NCBI RefSeq assembly: GCF_007280575.1
Contig: NZ_VKJP01000013.1
Location: forward strand, 1-48,625
Origin: Streptomyces benahoarensis
GTDB taxonomy: Bacteria > Actinomycetota > Actinomycetes > Streptomycetales > Streptomycetaceae
Reading direction: 5' to 3'
Length of the DNA: 48,625 bases
Positions within the stretch are counted from its first letter, which is position 1. Every line of letters starts with the position of its first letter. Below, in pieces: positions 1-10,200 of the stretch. The position numbers were made by a program, and so were the translations under genes. A model generated the notes under the pieces. It had not been told where the DNA came from and searched no databases. It was given only the letters and a program-made list of their open reading frames with translations.

Positions 1-180
1 TCACCGAACATCAAGGGCATGGGCGAGCTCCGCTACGTCGTCGAGCAGACCTTCGCCCTGCTCCACCACTTCAAACGCCTCACTGTCCGATGGGAGCGTC
101 GCACTGAACTCCACGACGCCTTCGTCTCCCTCGCCTGCAGCCTCATCTGCTGGAGACGTCTCAAGAAAGCCCGCTCATGA
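1..180 (+). pseudogene. IS5-family transposase, C-terminal fragment cut by window edge
   Basis: The reading frame is open from base 1 to a TGA at 178-180 and gives 59 residues. It contains a GELRYVVEQTFALLHHFKRL stretch followed by WERR and ACSLICWRRLKK, which is the usual C-terminal end of IS5-family (IS112/IS1647-like) DDE transposases of streptomycetes. The E in VVEQTFA would be the last acidic catalytic residue of the DDE triad. The N-terminal part lies outside the window, so whether the full copy is intact is unknown. A multicopy IS at a contig edge is a common assembly break. Confidence 0.8.
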
Positions 181-759
181 TCGTGTTACGAGCTCTTAGG
201 GTCCTGGCACGGACCTCGCCGGGCCGCGTTGCAGGTGCGCGAGCCGCCACCTATGCAAAGACGTGACGGTCGCCGACGACTGGCTGGGCAAATGCGGATC
301 GCGCAGGGCGGGGACGGAGGTGGATTCGTCCGCGGTCTGAGCGGCTCTGCGGGCCTCCGGATAGTCCAGCTCCAGACGGATTCCACACTTGGCGATCAGG
401 CATTGACGCCGGGCGCGTTGCGGGTCAAGGGCACTTCCTGCGTTTCCGATCAGCTCCTGGAAAGCCCACCTCGTGAAAGCGCGAGGTTAACGAAATACCG
501 ACGACATCGGTGGTGCGCTCCGCCAATTGGATGAATCGTCGCCAACCCTCTTGTTTGCAGGGCAGTTCAGATGACGTAATTATGGCATCCGATCAAGTGG
601 GCTGCCCATCCCTCCATTGGGGAAAGCGGCCTATTCAGGGTTGTGGTGGTGCCATGCCTGCCACGGGTCCGCGCGACACCCACCGGAGGAAAGCGTCCGC
701 CACTGTGCTCATTCGGTGCACTGGCTGACGAGGGTGGCTCATACGTCCGAGGAGGCGTT
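181..759. other. No convincing gene
   Basis: Between the transposase end and the beta-helix gene I see no frame with protein-like composition or a good ribosome binding site. The short open frames here are high-GC artefacts. The stretch ends with a GGAGG at 751-755, which belongs to the next gene. It may hold the promoter of that gene, but I cannot assign -35/-10 boxes with confidence. Confidence 0.5.
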
Positions 760-1479
760 TTGCGAGCCATCACCATACTTCGACTGCTGTGGGGGACCGG
801 CGCCGTCGGTGCACTCATGCTCACCGCCCCGGCGGCGCAAGCGCATTCCACGCATCCGGCGCAAACGCATTCCGCGCATCCGGCGCAGGCGGTGATCGTG
901 CCCTGTAGCGAAACCGCGTTGGCCAACGCGGTCAACGGGGCCAACGCCGCCGGCGGCGGCGACCTCATCCTGGCACCGTTCTGCACCTACACCCTCACCA
1001 GCGCCCACGGTGCGGAGGGCGCCGGTGGACCGGCGGGGCTGCCGAACATCACCACTCCGATCACCATGACCGGGCTGGCCACCGAGATCACCCGAGCGCG
1101 GACCGCGCCCGCGTTCCGCATCATCGAGGTGGACGGGCCCTCTCAGCACCCCGACGACAGCGGTCAGCTCACCTTGACCACGGTCACCATCAGCAACGGT
1201 GACGCCGGTATCGGGGTGGGTGGCGGCATCGCCAACCTCGGCGGTTCGGTCACCGTGACCGCCGGGGGCGTCCGGGGCAGCCACGCCTCGTTCGGCGGCG
1301 GGATCTACAGCGACACCGCGCTGACGATGACCGGCAGCAGCGTCACGGGCAACACCGCCACGTCCGACGGCGGCGGCATCTTCAAGAACGCCGGCTCCGT
1401 CACGCTGCTGGCCACCAACGTGTCCGGCAACAGCCCGAACAACTGCGCCGCCAAGCCGCCCCTGACCTCGCCCTGTTGA
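760..1479 (+). CDS. Secreted right-handed beta-helix-type protein
   Basis: I choose the TTG at 760 because GGAGG (751-755) lies 4 nt upstream and because it places a normal Sec signal at the N-terminus: an arginine, a hydrophobic stretch (ILRLLWGTGAVGALMLT) and an APAAQA-type cleavage site. The mature protein begins with two copies of HS(T/A)HPAQ. It then has ALANAVNGANAAGGGDLI and a run of glycine-rich turns (GGGIANLGG, FGGGIYSD, DGGGIFKN), typical of right-handed parallel beta-helix proteins of the polymorphic-outer-membrane/choice-of-anchor-Q kind. At about 239 aa it is short for that group. The role is probably extracellular and surface-associated. It is the only protein of the left island with a clear signal peptide. 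Confidence 0.7.
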   Translation: MRAITILRLLWGTGAVGALMLTAPAAQAHSTHPAQTHSAHPAQAVIVPCSETALANAVNGANAAGGGDLILAPFCTYTLTSAHGAEGAGGPAGLPNITTPITMTGLATEITRARTAPAFRIIEVDGPSQHPDDSGQLTLTTVTISNGDAGIGVGGGIANLGGSVTVTAGGVRGSHASFGGGIYSDTALTMTGSSVTGNTATSDGGGIFKNAGSVTLLATNVSGNSPNNCAAKPPLTSPC

Positions 1480-1612
1480 GGTAGCGGGCGGGCACCCCGG
1501 TGCCCAGCTCGGCCACAGGGCACAGGTTTACGGCGAGGTAGAACCACTCCGCCGTGTTCACGTCCCAGCCCTGTGGCACCCAACCGATCAGCAACAACAA
1601 AGCAGAGGAATC

Positions 1613-2428
1613 ATGGCACCTTCCATCAGTTCGGTCTCCCCCTCCTCGGGCCACGCAGGTCAGACGATGACCATCACCGGCACTGGTCTGGGGACCCTGA
1701 GCACCACCAAGGTGAACATCGGTACCAAGACGGTCACCCCCACCACCGCCACCAGCACCACCGTCACCCTCCCCATCCCGTCAGGGTGCAGCGGTCAGGC
1801 CAACGTCGTCGCGACCGTCTCCGGTGTGAACAGCAACAGCAGCGCCTTCTTCTACGTCGCCGGCCCCTCCGTCACGTCGGTGAACCCCAGCACGGGCCCG
1901 GCCACGCCCGCCAGCCCCATCGACGTCTTCGGTAGCGGTTTCGCGACCGCGACCTCGGTGGCCTTCGGCGCGATCGGCACCGCCTCCCCCACCGTCCTGT
2001 CGGACAGCCACCTCACCGTCACCCCACCGGCCCACACCGGCGCCTTCGCCGCCTGTACCGACTCCGCGGACGTGCTCGTCACCGCCACCGGCGGCACCAG
2101 CACCCCGATCGGGGCACCCGGCGAGTTCACCTACTTCGATCTGCCGACGGTCACCAACGTGACTCCCGCCACGGGATCGGCGAGCACTCCTCCCACCGGT
2201 GTCATTGTCGCTGGTTCCTGCTTCGTGGACGTCAGCGCCGTCACGTTCACCCCGGTCGGCGGTGGCGCGGCCGTGCCGGCCAACAACGTCAACGTCACGG
2301 GTCTGGGCACTCTCACTCTCGACGCCCCCGCCGGCCTGACGTCGGGCATCACCTACGACATCCAGGTCACCACCCCCGGCGGCACCAGCGCGGCCGTCGC
2401 CGGCGACCACTTCGCCGTCACTCCCTGA
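1613..2428 (+). CDS. IPT/TIG-domain protein (three domains)
   Basis: This 271-aa protein starts at an ATG preceded by GAGG at 1605-1608. It consists almost wholly of three IPT/TIG (Ig-like fold) domains, each opening with a motif of the type P-x-[IV]-x-x-[VL]-x-P-x-x-G: residues about 1-85 (SISSVSPSSG), 86-175 (SVTSVNPSTG) and 177-271 (TVTNVTPATG). There is no signal peptide, membrane segment or sorting signal, so how it would reach the surface is unclear. Cysteines in domains 1, 2 and 3 could form disulfides. It lies 160 bp upstream of a second IPT/TIG gene on the same strand, each gene with its own ribosome binding site. Function is unknown; IPT domains usually serve in binding or adhesion. 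Confidence 0.75.
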   Translation: MAPSISSVSPSSGHAGQTMTITGTGLGTLSTTKVNIGTKTVTPTTATSTTVTLPIPSGCSGQANVVATVSGVNSNSSAFFYVAGPSVTSVNPSTGPATPASPIDVFGSGFATATSVAFGAIGTASPTVLSDSHLTVTPPAHTGAFAACTDSADVLVTATGGTSTPIGAPGEFTYFDLPTVTNVTPATGSASTPPTGVIVAGSCFVDVSAVTFTPVGGGAAVPANNVNVTGLGTLTLDAPAGLTSGITYDIQVTTPGGTSAAVAGDHFAVTP

Positions 2429-2587
2429 CGCTTGGGCCGAGCCCAGGCACAAAGGAGCGGGCGAAGCGGTCGGCCCCGCCACCGCGGCCATCGACGTGGA
2501 CTCCACGGGCCGCGACCGCGGACCCGCTGTGCCCTGGCCGCCCAGCGGCCAGGGCACACTTCATTCACCTCATGGAGGAGTTCCACG

Positions 2588-4087
2588 ATGGCCCCGGTCA
2601 TCAGCAGCCTCAACCCCAACCACGGGTCAGCCGCGGGAGGCACCGCCGTCACGATCAACGGCAGCGGCTTCACGGGTGTCACCACCGTGAAGTTCGGCAC
2701 CGTGCCGGTGGCGTCGTTCACGCTGGTCAGCGACAGCCAGATCACCACCACCGCCCCCGCGGGCACCGGGTCGGTCGCGGTCACCGCCACCTCGCCGCTC
2801 GGCACCAGCAACGGCGTCACCTACACCTACAGCGCCGGTCCGGTCATCATCGGCCTGAACCCGGCCTCGGGACCGACCAGCGGCGGCAACACCGTCACCA
2901 TCACCGGCTCGGGCTTCACCGGAGCCACCTCGGTGCACTTCGGGACCGCCTCGGCCCCGTTCACCGTCATCAGCGACACCCAGATCACGGCGACGGCACC
3001 CCCGGGCACCAGCTCCGTCCCGGTCACCGTCACCACCTCGGCAGGCACCAGCAACAGCGTCACCTACACCTACGTCAACGTCGCGACGCCGGTCATCACC
3101 AGCCTGAACCCGGCCTCGGGACCAACCAGCGGCGGCAACACCGTCACCATCACCGGCTCGGGCTTCACCGGAGCCACCTCGGTGCACTTCGGGACCGCCT
3201 CGGCCCCATTCACCGTCATCAGCGACACCCAGATCACGGCGACGGCACCCCCGGGCACCAGCTCCGTCCCGGTCACCGTCACCACCTCGGCAGGCACCAG
3301 CAACAGCGTCACCTACACCTACGTCAACGTCGCGACGCCGGTCATCACCAGCCTGAACCCGGCCTCGGGACCAACCAGCGGCGGCAACACCGTCACCATC
3401 ACCGGCACCGGCCTGTCCGGAGCCACCTCCGTGTTCTTCGGCAGCCACGCCGCCACCATCACCGCCAACAGCGCCACCCAGATCACCGTCACCGCACCCG
3501 CCGGAGCCGCGCAGTCGGTCAACGTCACGGTCACCACAGGAGCGGGCACCAGCAACCCACTTCCCTACTTTTATGTCGCTGCCCCCGCCATCACCGGCCT
3601 GATCCCGGCCATGGGCCCGAGCGGCGGCGGGAACACCGTCACCGTCTCCGGCACCGGTCTGGCCCTCACCAGTGCCGTGCACTTCGGCTCCGCCCCGGCC
3701 ACCGCCATCACCGTCAACTCCGACAGCCAGATCACCGTCACGGCTCCGCCCGGCACGGGGACCGTCCTGGTCACGGCCACCACACCGGGCGGCACCAGCA
3801 CGGTCGGGGCGGGCAACGCCTACTACCTCTACGTCGCACCACCGGTCATCACCTCCCTCAGTCCTGCCCAGGGTTCGGAATCCGGCGGGGATGACGTCCT
3901 GATCAGGGGAAGCAACCTCACCTACACCGACGCCGTGTTCTTCGGCACCGCCCCGGCATCCTTCGCCGCGGTCTCCGACACCATGGTCGTCGCCACCTCG
4001 CCGGCCGGCGCCGTCGGCCCGGTCACCGTCACCGTCCACTCCCCGGGCGGCACCAGCAACGGCGCCACCTTCCAGTACCAGCCGTAG
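2588..4087 (+). CDS. IPT/TIG-domain protein (six tandem domains)
   Basis: The frame is open from 2432, but the ATG at 2588 has GGAGGAG (2574-2580) 7 nt upstream and starts with MAPVISSLNP, parallel to the neighbouring gene's MAPSISSVSP, so I take it as the start (499 aa). Six IPT/TIG domains of about 83 residues follow one another. Each opens with [AP]-x-I-x-x-L-x-P-x-x-G-x-x-x-G-G and ends in a GTSN-x-[VL]-x-Y-x-Y type strand. Domains 2 and 3 are nearly identical at the DNA level. As in the previous gene there is no signal peptide or anchor. The likely role is a repetitive binding or structural protein; the partner is unknown. Confidence 0.78.
   Translation: MAPVISSLNPNHGSAAGGTAVTINGSGFTGVTTVKFGTVPVASFTLVSDSQITTTAPAGTGSVAVTATSPLGTSNGVTYTYSAGPVIIGLNPASGPTSGGNTVTITGSGFTGATSVHFGTASAPFTVISDTQITATAPPGTSSVPVTVTTSAGTSNSVTYTYVNVATPVITSLNPASGPTSGGNTVTITGSGFTGATSVHFGTASAPFTVISDTQITATAPPGTSSVPVTVTTSAGTSNSVTYTYVNVATPVITSLNPASGPTSGGNTVTITGTGLSGATSVFFGSHAATITANSATQITVTAPAGAAQSVNVTVTTGAGTSNPLPYFYVAAPAITGLIPAMGPSGGGNTVTVSGTGLALTSAVHFGSAPATAITVNSDSQITVTAPPGTGTVLVTATTPGGTSTVGAGNAYYLYVAPPVITSLSPAQGSESGGDDVLIRGSNLTYTDAVFFGTAPASFAAVSDTMVVATSPAGAVGPVTVTVHSPGGTSNGATFQYQP
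2842..3339 (+). repeat. Two nearly identical 249-bp tandem units inside the IPT/TIG gene
   Basis: Units 2842-3090 and 3091-3339 differ at only a few positions, mainly near their starts (for example GACCGACCAGC versus GACCAACCAGC). The beginning of a third copy at 3340 is again the same before it diverges after about 70 bp. The unit is 83 codons, exactly one IPT/TIG domain. This indicates recent in-frame duplication or gene conversion. Confidence 0.9.
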
Positions 4088-4125
4088 CGCATCCCGAACC
4101 CCAACGTCACAGCAGAGGAGGACCT

Positions 4126-5598
4126 GTGCAGACCGAAAAGCGGTGGATGACGAGACGATCGGCTACGGGTCCTCCGGCGACGGGCACGGTGGTTGCCTGG
4201 GGAGACGGCACCTACGGTCAGACCGCAGTTCCGGCGGGATTGACCGGTGTGGTGGCGGTGGCCGCGGGGCAGTTCCACACACTGGCGTCGAAGTCCGACG
4301 GCACCGTGGTGGCCTGGGGACGCAATGACAGCGGCCAGACCAACATCCCGGCGGGCCTCGGCAATGTGATCGCGATCTCGACACACCGCGACCACAATCT
4401 GGCACTGAGATCGGATGGCACAGTCGTCGCCTGGGGTAACAACACCAATGGCCAGACAACCGTGCCGCAGGGCTTGAGCGGAGTCGTGGCGGTGGCCGCA
4501 GGCTCGACCCACAGCCTGGCGCTGTGCTCGGACGGCACGGTCGTCGCCTGGGGCAGCGACCTGATGGGGCAGGTGAGCGTCCCCTCAGGTCTGACCGACG
4601 TCGTGGCCATCGCCGCGGGCGGATACCACAACGTGGCCGTGAAGTCCGATGGCACGGCCGTCGCGTGGGGGTGGAACCGGTATGGCCAAACGACGCTCCC
4701 GCCGTGCCTGCCGCCCTCGATCGGCGCCAGTTGCAGCCGGTACAGCAGCCTCGTGCTGCTGGCCGACCAGACCCTCTTCGGATGGGGCAGCGACCAGAAC
4801 GGCGAGACGACCATCCCCTCCACCTGCGGCGTGAGCGGTTTCGCTGCCGGCGGCTACCACCTTCTGGCGGTCACGGCGGGTGGTGTGCTGGTGGGTTGGG
4901 GATCCAACGCCAACGGGCAGATCGACATCCCGCCGGAATTGACCAACGTGCTCGCCATCGCCGCGGGATTCCACCACAGCGCCGCGGTGATCGGACCGGG
5001 CACCCGCGCCGCGACCGCCACCACACTGACCAGCACCCCGAACCCGTCGGTGTACCACCAGCCGATCACCGCAACGGCGACCGTGACCCCCACGTCCGCC
5101 ACGTCGCACACGTCGACAGGGACGGTGGACTTCTTCGTCGACGGCTTCGACATCGATTCCGTGCCGCTCAACCAGGCGGGAACGGCCAGCACCCAAATCT
5201 CCGCACCCGCAGTCGGCGCACACTCCCTGATCGCGGTCTACAACGGCGATGTGAACTTCGCCGGTTCGAAAAGCGGGACGGTCGCCCAACGGGTCAACGC
5301 CGGTGCCACGGCGACGACACTGACGTCCGCTCCGAACCCGTCCGCGGTGGGGCAGCCGGTGACGTTGACCGCCCACGTCACCGCCGTACCGCCCGCGGGC
5401 GGAATTCCCGTCGGCACCGTCACCCTCACCGTGGACTCCACCGTGTTGGAGACCGTTGCGGTGGACTACCGCGGGGTGGCGACCACGACGACCTCCGCAC
5501 TGACCGCGGGAACCCACACACTCGGCGCCACATTCCAGGACAGCTTCTACTACACCACGTCCAGCGCCACCCCCGTCACTCAGCAGGTCAATCCCTGA
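4126..5598 (+). CDS. RCC1-like beta-propeller with two Ig-like repeats
   Basis: The GTG start at 4126 has GGAGG at 4117-4121 and gives 490 aa. Residues about 20-290 contain seven RCC1-type repeats of about 40 residues with the signature [VF]-x-[AG]-W-G-x-[ND]-x-x-G-Q, as in VVAWGDGTYGQ, VVAWGRNDSGQ and VLVGWGSNANGQ; this suggests a seven-bladed propeller. Residues about 300-395 and 396-490 are two bacterial Ig-like (Big_3_5-type) domains, each opening ATATTLTS(T/A)PNPS. No signal peptide is seen. The gene is 38 bp after the six-domain IPT gene on the same strand and may be co-transcribed with it. The Ig modules are the same family as the repeats in the giant gene on the other strand. Confidence 0.75.
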   Translation: MQTEKRWMTRRSATGPPATGTVVAWGDGTYGQTAVPAGLTGVVAVAAGQFHTLASKSDGTVVAWGRNDSGQTNIPAGLGNVIAISTHRDHNLALRSDGTVVAWGNNTNGQTTVPQGLSGVVAVAAGSTHSLALCSDGTVVAWGSDLMGQVSVPSGLTDVVAIAAGGYHNVAVKSDGTAVAWGWNRYGQTTLPPCLPPSIGASCSRYSSLVLLADQTLFGWGSDQNGETTIPSTCGVSGFAAGGYHLLAVTAGGVLVGWGSNANGQIDIPPELTNVLAIAAGFHHSAAVIGPGTRAATATTLTSTPNPSVYHQPITATATVTPTSATSHTSTGTVDFFVDGFDIDSVPLNQAGTASTQISAPAVGAHSLIAVYNGDVNFAGSKSGTVAQRVNAGATATTLTSAPNPSAVGQPVTLTAHVTAVPPAGGIPVGTVTLTVDSTVLETVAVDYRGVATTTTSALTAGTHTLGATFQDSFYYTTSSATPVTQQVNP

Positions 5599-5874
5599 AC
5601 CGCACGGCAACACCCCTTCCAGTCCGGGCCACCGGACACGCGGACCCACGACCGTCCACACGCCCGCAGCCATTTCCCGACCCCCGGCGAGAGCGGCCGT
5701 GGCTCCTGCGACATGTGCCGACAGGATCAGCGCATCCGCACACAGTGATGTCGAAACCGCTCCCTCCGCTCGAAGTCCAGGTTGGCCACCTTCGCCTGGG
5801 ATTGCCGCGAAGCGATCACCGGTCGTGAGGGGGCTGCCCTCATCGAACTCTTCGCAGCCAAGGAGGCACCGACC

Positions 5875-6887
5875 ATGGCAGTGCCCACGATCACCGGGCT
5901 CAGCCCGTCGTCCGGCACGACCGCCGGCGGCAACCCGGTGGTGATCACGGGAACGAACTTCCACACCCCCGCAGTCACCAGCGTGACCTTCGACGGCAAC
6001 AGCGCCGTCTTCACGATCAACTCCGATTCGCGGATCACCGCGACCGCGCCCACGCACGCGGCGGGCTCGGCGACCGTCACCGTCACCGTCACCAACGCCA
6101 GTGGCAGCGCCACCACCCGCTACTCCTACGGCAGTGGCTTGACGCTGAGTCCGACTCAGGGGCCGACCGGCGGGGGGACGATCGTGGACATCTACGGCAC
6201 GGACCTGGCCGGTGCCAACGCGGTGCTGTTCGGCAGCACCGCGGCCAGGTCCTTCACACAGCTGTCCGCGACCCACCTGCGGGCGGTGAGCCCGGTCGGG
6301 GGTGGCGGGGTCCACGCCGTGGTGGCAGCGGGAGGCAGCACCAGCTCCCCGGGGTACTTCTACTACCTTCCCGCGCCCTTCGCGTCCCGCATCAGCCCGA
6401 CTGCCGGGCCCCTGGCCGGGGGGACAGCGGTGACGATCACGGGCGTGAACCTGTTCACCACCAACGCGGTTGCTTTTGGTGGTGTCCCGGCCACGTCGTT
6501 CGCCGTGGTGTCCGACAGTCAGGTCACGGCGGTGTCCCCGGCTGGAGCAGTCGCGGGTACGGTCCAGGTCAAGGTGACCACCGCAGGCGGTGTCACGGTC
6601 GGCCTGTCGTTCAGCTACGACAACCCCCCCACGGTCAGCGGCCTCAGCCCCGTCTCGGGCTCCGCCGGCGGCGGTGACACGGTCACGATCAGCGGCACCA
6701 ACCTGGCCCACACCGAGACGGTGGCCTTCGGCGGAATCCCGGCCCGCTTCGGCGTCATCAACAGCAACACGGTCGCCGCGGTCACGCCCCCAGCCCCGTA
6801 GGACCCGCCGACGTGGCCGTCACCACCTCCGGTGGCACCGCGACCGATCCGGGTGCCTTCTCCTACCAGAGTCCGCCTGGCGGCTGA
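5875..6887 (+). pseudogene. IPT/TIG-domain protein (four domains) with a C-terminal frameshift
   Basis: The ATG at 5875 is preceded by AAGGAGG with 8-nt spacing. Four IPT/TIG domains are visible, opening at PTITGLSPSSG, LTLSPTQGP, SRISPTAGP and TVSGLSPVSG. The frame ends at a TAG at 6799-6801 in the middle of the last domain. The missing last strand is encoded immediately downstream in another frame (VGPADVAVTTSGGTA and then GAFSYQ) up to a TGA at 6885-6887. A single lost G in the GCCCCGTAGG stretch near 6798 would explain this. It is either a real pseudogene or a sequencing error in a GC-rich run. The rest of the gene looks intact and has no signal peptide. Confidence 0.72.
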
Positions 6888-6889
6888 GG

Positions 6890-7200
6890 TGAGCTTCCCT
6901 CAAGATGCGGGGATGTTGATGGTGGTTCCGATGGGACTCATGAGAGGACCATCGACCATGGCTGTCCGTCCCGAGGAAATACCCACTGGAGTTGCGGGAG
7001 TGTGCGGTGCGGATGTACCGGACCGCGGAGCCGAGGCCGCAGATCAAGCGTCTGGCCATCGAGCTCGGCGCCCACCCCGAGGCCCTGCGGACGTGGACCG
7101 ACGGTGATCCCGCCTGGGGTCGGGTGCGTACCGCGGGAACTGCACATCCCCTCCTCCGCCTGCTGCTGCCGCTGGCACCGGTCCGCCTGGTGCTCGCAGC
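6890..7200 (+). mobile_element. IS3-family remnant (left end plus orfA fragment)
   Basis: A left terminal repeat, TGAGCTTCCCTCAAGATGCG at 6890-6909, resembles the end of the IS3 copy at 24070. It is followed by a decayed orfA: a frame reading RKYPLELRECAVRMYRTAEP and then IKRLAIELGAHPEALRTW. After that the sequence jumps to an out-of-frame piece of orfB (RELHIPSS and then CCCRWHRS). The transposase core is absent and no right end is visible, so this is a dead relic. It abuts the stop codon of the frameshifted IPT gene. Confidence 0.75.
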
Positions 7201-7213
7201 CGCCTGACCCGTA

Positions 7214-7259
7214 CCGAGCGGTGCCCCGACCAGGGGAGGCTGGTCGGGGCACCGCTCGG
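7214..7259 (-). terminator. Strong hairpin terminator after the giant repeat gene
   Basis: Perfect 19-bp inverted repeat: arms 7214-7232 and 7241-7259 with an 8-nt loop (GGGGAGGC). It lies 11 bp beyond the stop codon of the minus-strand giant gene, where a transcription terminator is expected. There is no long T run, as is usual in streptomycetes. Confidence 0.85.
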
Positions 7260-7269
7260 GCGGGAGGGG

Positions 7270-10200
7270 TCACGGTGTCACGGTCTGGGTGTCCACCGGT
7301 GAGGTGGAGGTGTTGAAGTTGCCGCTTCCGTTGTAGACGGCGGTCAGGGAGTGGGTGCCGATGCCGAGGGTGGAGGTGGTGAACGACGCCACCCCACCAC
7401 TAAGAGTCCCGGTGCCCAGCAGGGTGGCTCCGTCGAAGAAGCTGACGGTCCCGGTGGGGGTCCCGGCCCCAGGCGCCACAGCGGAGACCGTCGCCGTCAG
7501 CGTCTTCGCCTGGCCGAACACCGACGGATCCGGCGCCGAGGTGAGGGCGGTGCTGGTGTTGGCTTTGTTGATGATTTGGTTGCTGGTGGTGGAGGTGGAG
7601 GCCGTGAAGTTGGTGTCGCCGTTGTAGGTGGCCCGGATGGATCGTGTTCCGACCGGCAGGTTGGAGACGGTCAGGGTGGCGACGCCGCCGGAGAGGGTGA
7701 CGGGTGCCTGGGGGACGCCACCGACGAAGAACGTCACGGTTCCGGTGGGGGTGCCGGCTCCGGGTGCCACGGGGGTGACGCTGGCAGTGAGGGTCACTGG
7801 TTGTCCGAAGACGGACGGGTTGGGGGCTGAACTCGCGGTGGTCGTGGTGCTTGCCTTGGTCACCGTCTGGGTGTCCACCGGCGAGGTCGAGGTGTTGAAG
7901 TTGCCGCTTCCGTTGTAGACGGCGGTCAGGGAGTGACTGCCGGTTGCCAGGGTGGAGGTGGTGAACGTCGCCACCCCACCGCTGAGGGTCCCGGTGCCCA
8001 GGAGGGTGGCCCCGTCGAAGAAGCTGACGGTCCCGGTGGGGGTCCCGGCCCCAGGCGCCACAGCGGAGACGGTGGCCGTCAGCGTCTTCGCCTGGCCGAA
8101 CACCGACGGATCCGGCGCCGAAGACAACGCCGTCGTCGTGGCGGCCTGGCCCACCGTCTGGGTGTCCACCGGCGACGTCGAGCCCGTGAAGTTGCTGTCC
8201 CCGTTGTAGACCGCGGTCAGCGAGTGCGACCCCGCCCCCAGGGTGGAGGTGGTGAATGTGGCGACCCCACCGCTGAGGGTGCTGGTGCCCAGCAGGGTGG
8301 CCCCGTCGAAGAAACTCACCGTCCCCGTCGGGGTGCCCGATCCGGGCGGCACCGCCGTGACGGTCGCCGTCAGCGTCTTCGCCTGGCCGAACACCGACGG
8401 ATCCGGCGCCGAAGTCAACGCCGTCGTCGTGAGGTTCTTGGTCACGGTCTGGGTGTCCACCGGTGAGGTGGAGGTGTTGAAGTTGCCGCTTCCGTTGTAG
8501 ACGGCGGTCAGGGAGTGGGTGCCGATGCCGAGGGTGGAGGTGGTGAACGACGCCACCCCACCACTAAGAGTCCCGGTGCCCAGGAGAGTGGCCCCGTCGA
8601 AGAAACTCACCGTCCCCGTCGGGGTGCCCGATCCGGGCGGCACCGCCGTGACGGTCGCCGTCAGCGTCTTCGCCTGGCCGAACACCGACGGATCCGGCGC
8701 CGAAGACAACGCCGTCGTGGTGGCGGCCTGATTGACCGTCTGGGTGTCCACCGGCGACGTCGAGCCCGTGAAGTTGCTGTCCCCGCTGTAGACGGCGGTC
8801 AACGCGTGGGAGCCGACCGACAGGGAAGACGTGGTGAACGTCGCCACCCCACCACTAAGGGTCCCGGTGCCGAGGAGGGTGGCCCCGTCGAAGAAGCTGA
8901 CGGTCCCGGTGGGGGTCCCGGCCCCAGGCGCCACAGCGGAGACCGTCGCCGTCAGCGTCTTGGCCTGGCCGAAGACGGACGGATCCGGCGCCGAAGTCAA
9001 CGCCGTCGTCGTGGCGGCCTGGCCCACCGTCTGCGTATCCACCGGCGACGTCGAGCCGACAAAGTCGGTGTCCCCGCTGTAGACCGCGGTCAACGCATGC
9101 GACCCGACCGACAGGGAAGACGTGGTGAACGTCGCCACCCCACCACTAAGGGTCCCCGTACCCAGGAGAGTGGCCCCGTCGAAGAAGCCGACGGTCCCGG
9201 TGGGGGTTCCGACCCCAGGCGCCACGACCGTGACGGTAGCCGTCAGCGTCTTCGCCTCACCGAACACGGACGGATCCGGCGCCGAAGACAACGCCGTCGA
9301 CGTGGCGGCCTGATTGACCGTCTGCGTATCCACCGGCGACGTCGAGCCGGCAAAGTTGGTGTCCCCGCTGTAGACCGCGGTCAACGCATGCGACCCGACC
9401 GACAGGGAAGACGTGGTGAACGACGCCACCCCACCACTAAGAGTCCCGGTGCCCAGGAGGGTGGCCCCGTCGAAGAAGCTGACGGTCCCGGTGGGGGTCC
9501 CGGCCCCAGGCGCCACGACCGTGACGGTAGCCGTCAAGGTCTTCGCCTCACCGAACACCGACGGATCCGGCGCCGAAGACAACACCGTGGTCGTGGCGGC
9601 CTGATTGACCGTCTGCGTATCCACCGGCGACGTCGAACCAGCGAAGTCGGTGTCCCCGCTGTAGACCGCGGTCAACGCATGCGACCCGACCGACAGGGAA
9701 GACGTGGTGAACGACGCCACCCCACCACTAAGGGTCCCGGTACCGAGGAGAGTGGCCCCGTCGAAAAAACTCACCGTCCCCGTCGGCGTACCCGATCCGG
9801 GACTGACAGCCGAGACCGTGGCCGTCAGCGTCTTCGCCTCACCGAACACGGACGGATCCGGCGCCGAAGACAACGCCGTCGACGTGGCGGCCTGATTGAC
9901 CGTCTGCGTATCCACCGGCGACGTCGAGCCGACAAAGTTGGTGTCCCCGCTGTAGACCGCGGTCAACGCGTGGGAGCCGATGCCGAGGGTGGAGGTGGTG
10001 AACGTCGCCACCCCACCACTAAGGGTCCCAGTGCCCAGGAGGGTGGCCCCGTCGAAGAAGCCGACGGTCCCGGTGGGGGTTCCGACCCCAGGCGCCACGA
10101 CCGTGACGGTAGCCGTCAGGGTCTTCGCCTCACCGAACACCGACGGATCCGGCGCCGAAGACAACGCCGTCGTCGTCACTGCCTGGCCCACCGTCTGCGT

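Noticed and set aside
1400..1654. Minus-strand frame reading GWDVNTAEWFYLAVNLCPVAELG
   Set aside because: The 30-residue core looks protein-like, but the rest does not. It overlaps the end of the beta-helix gene and the start of the IPT gene and has no start signal. It is at most a tiny relic.
2572..4039. Long open frames on both strands across the IPT/TIG gene (440 and 470 codons)
   Set aside because: They consist of His/Arg/Gln or Gly/Asp/Arg-rich sequence produced by the repeated codons of the IPT frame, so they are shadows.
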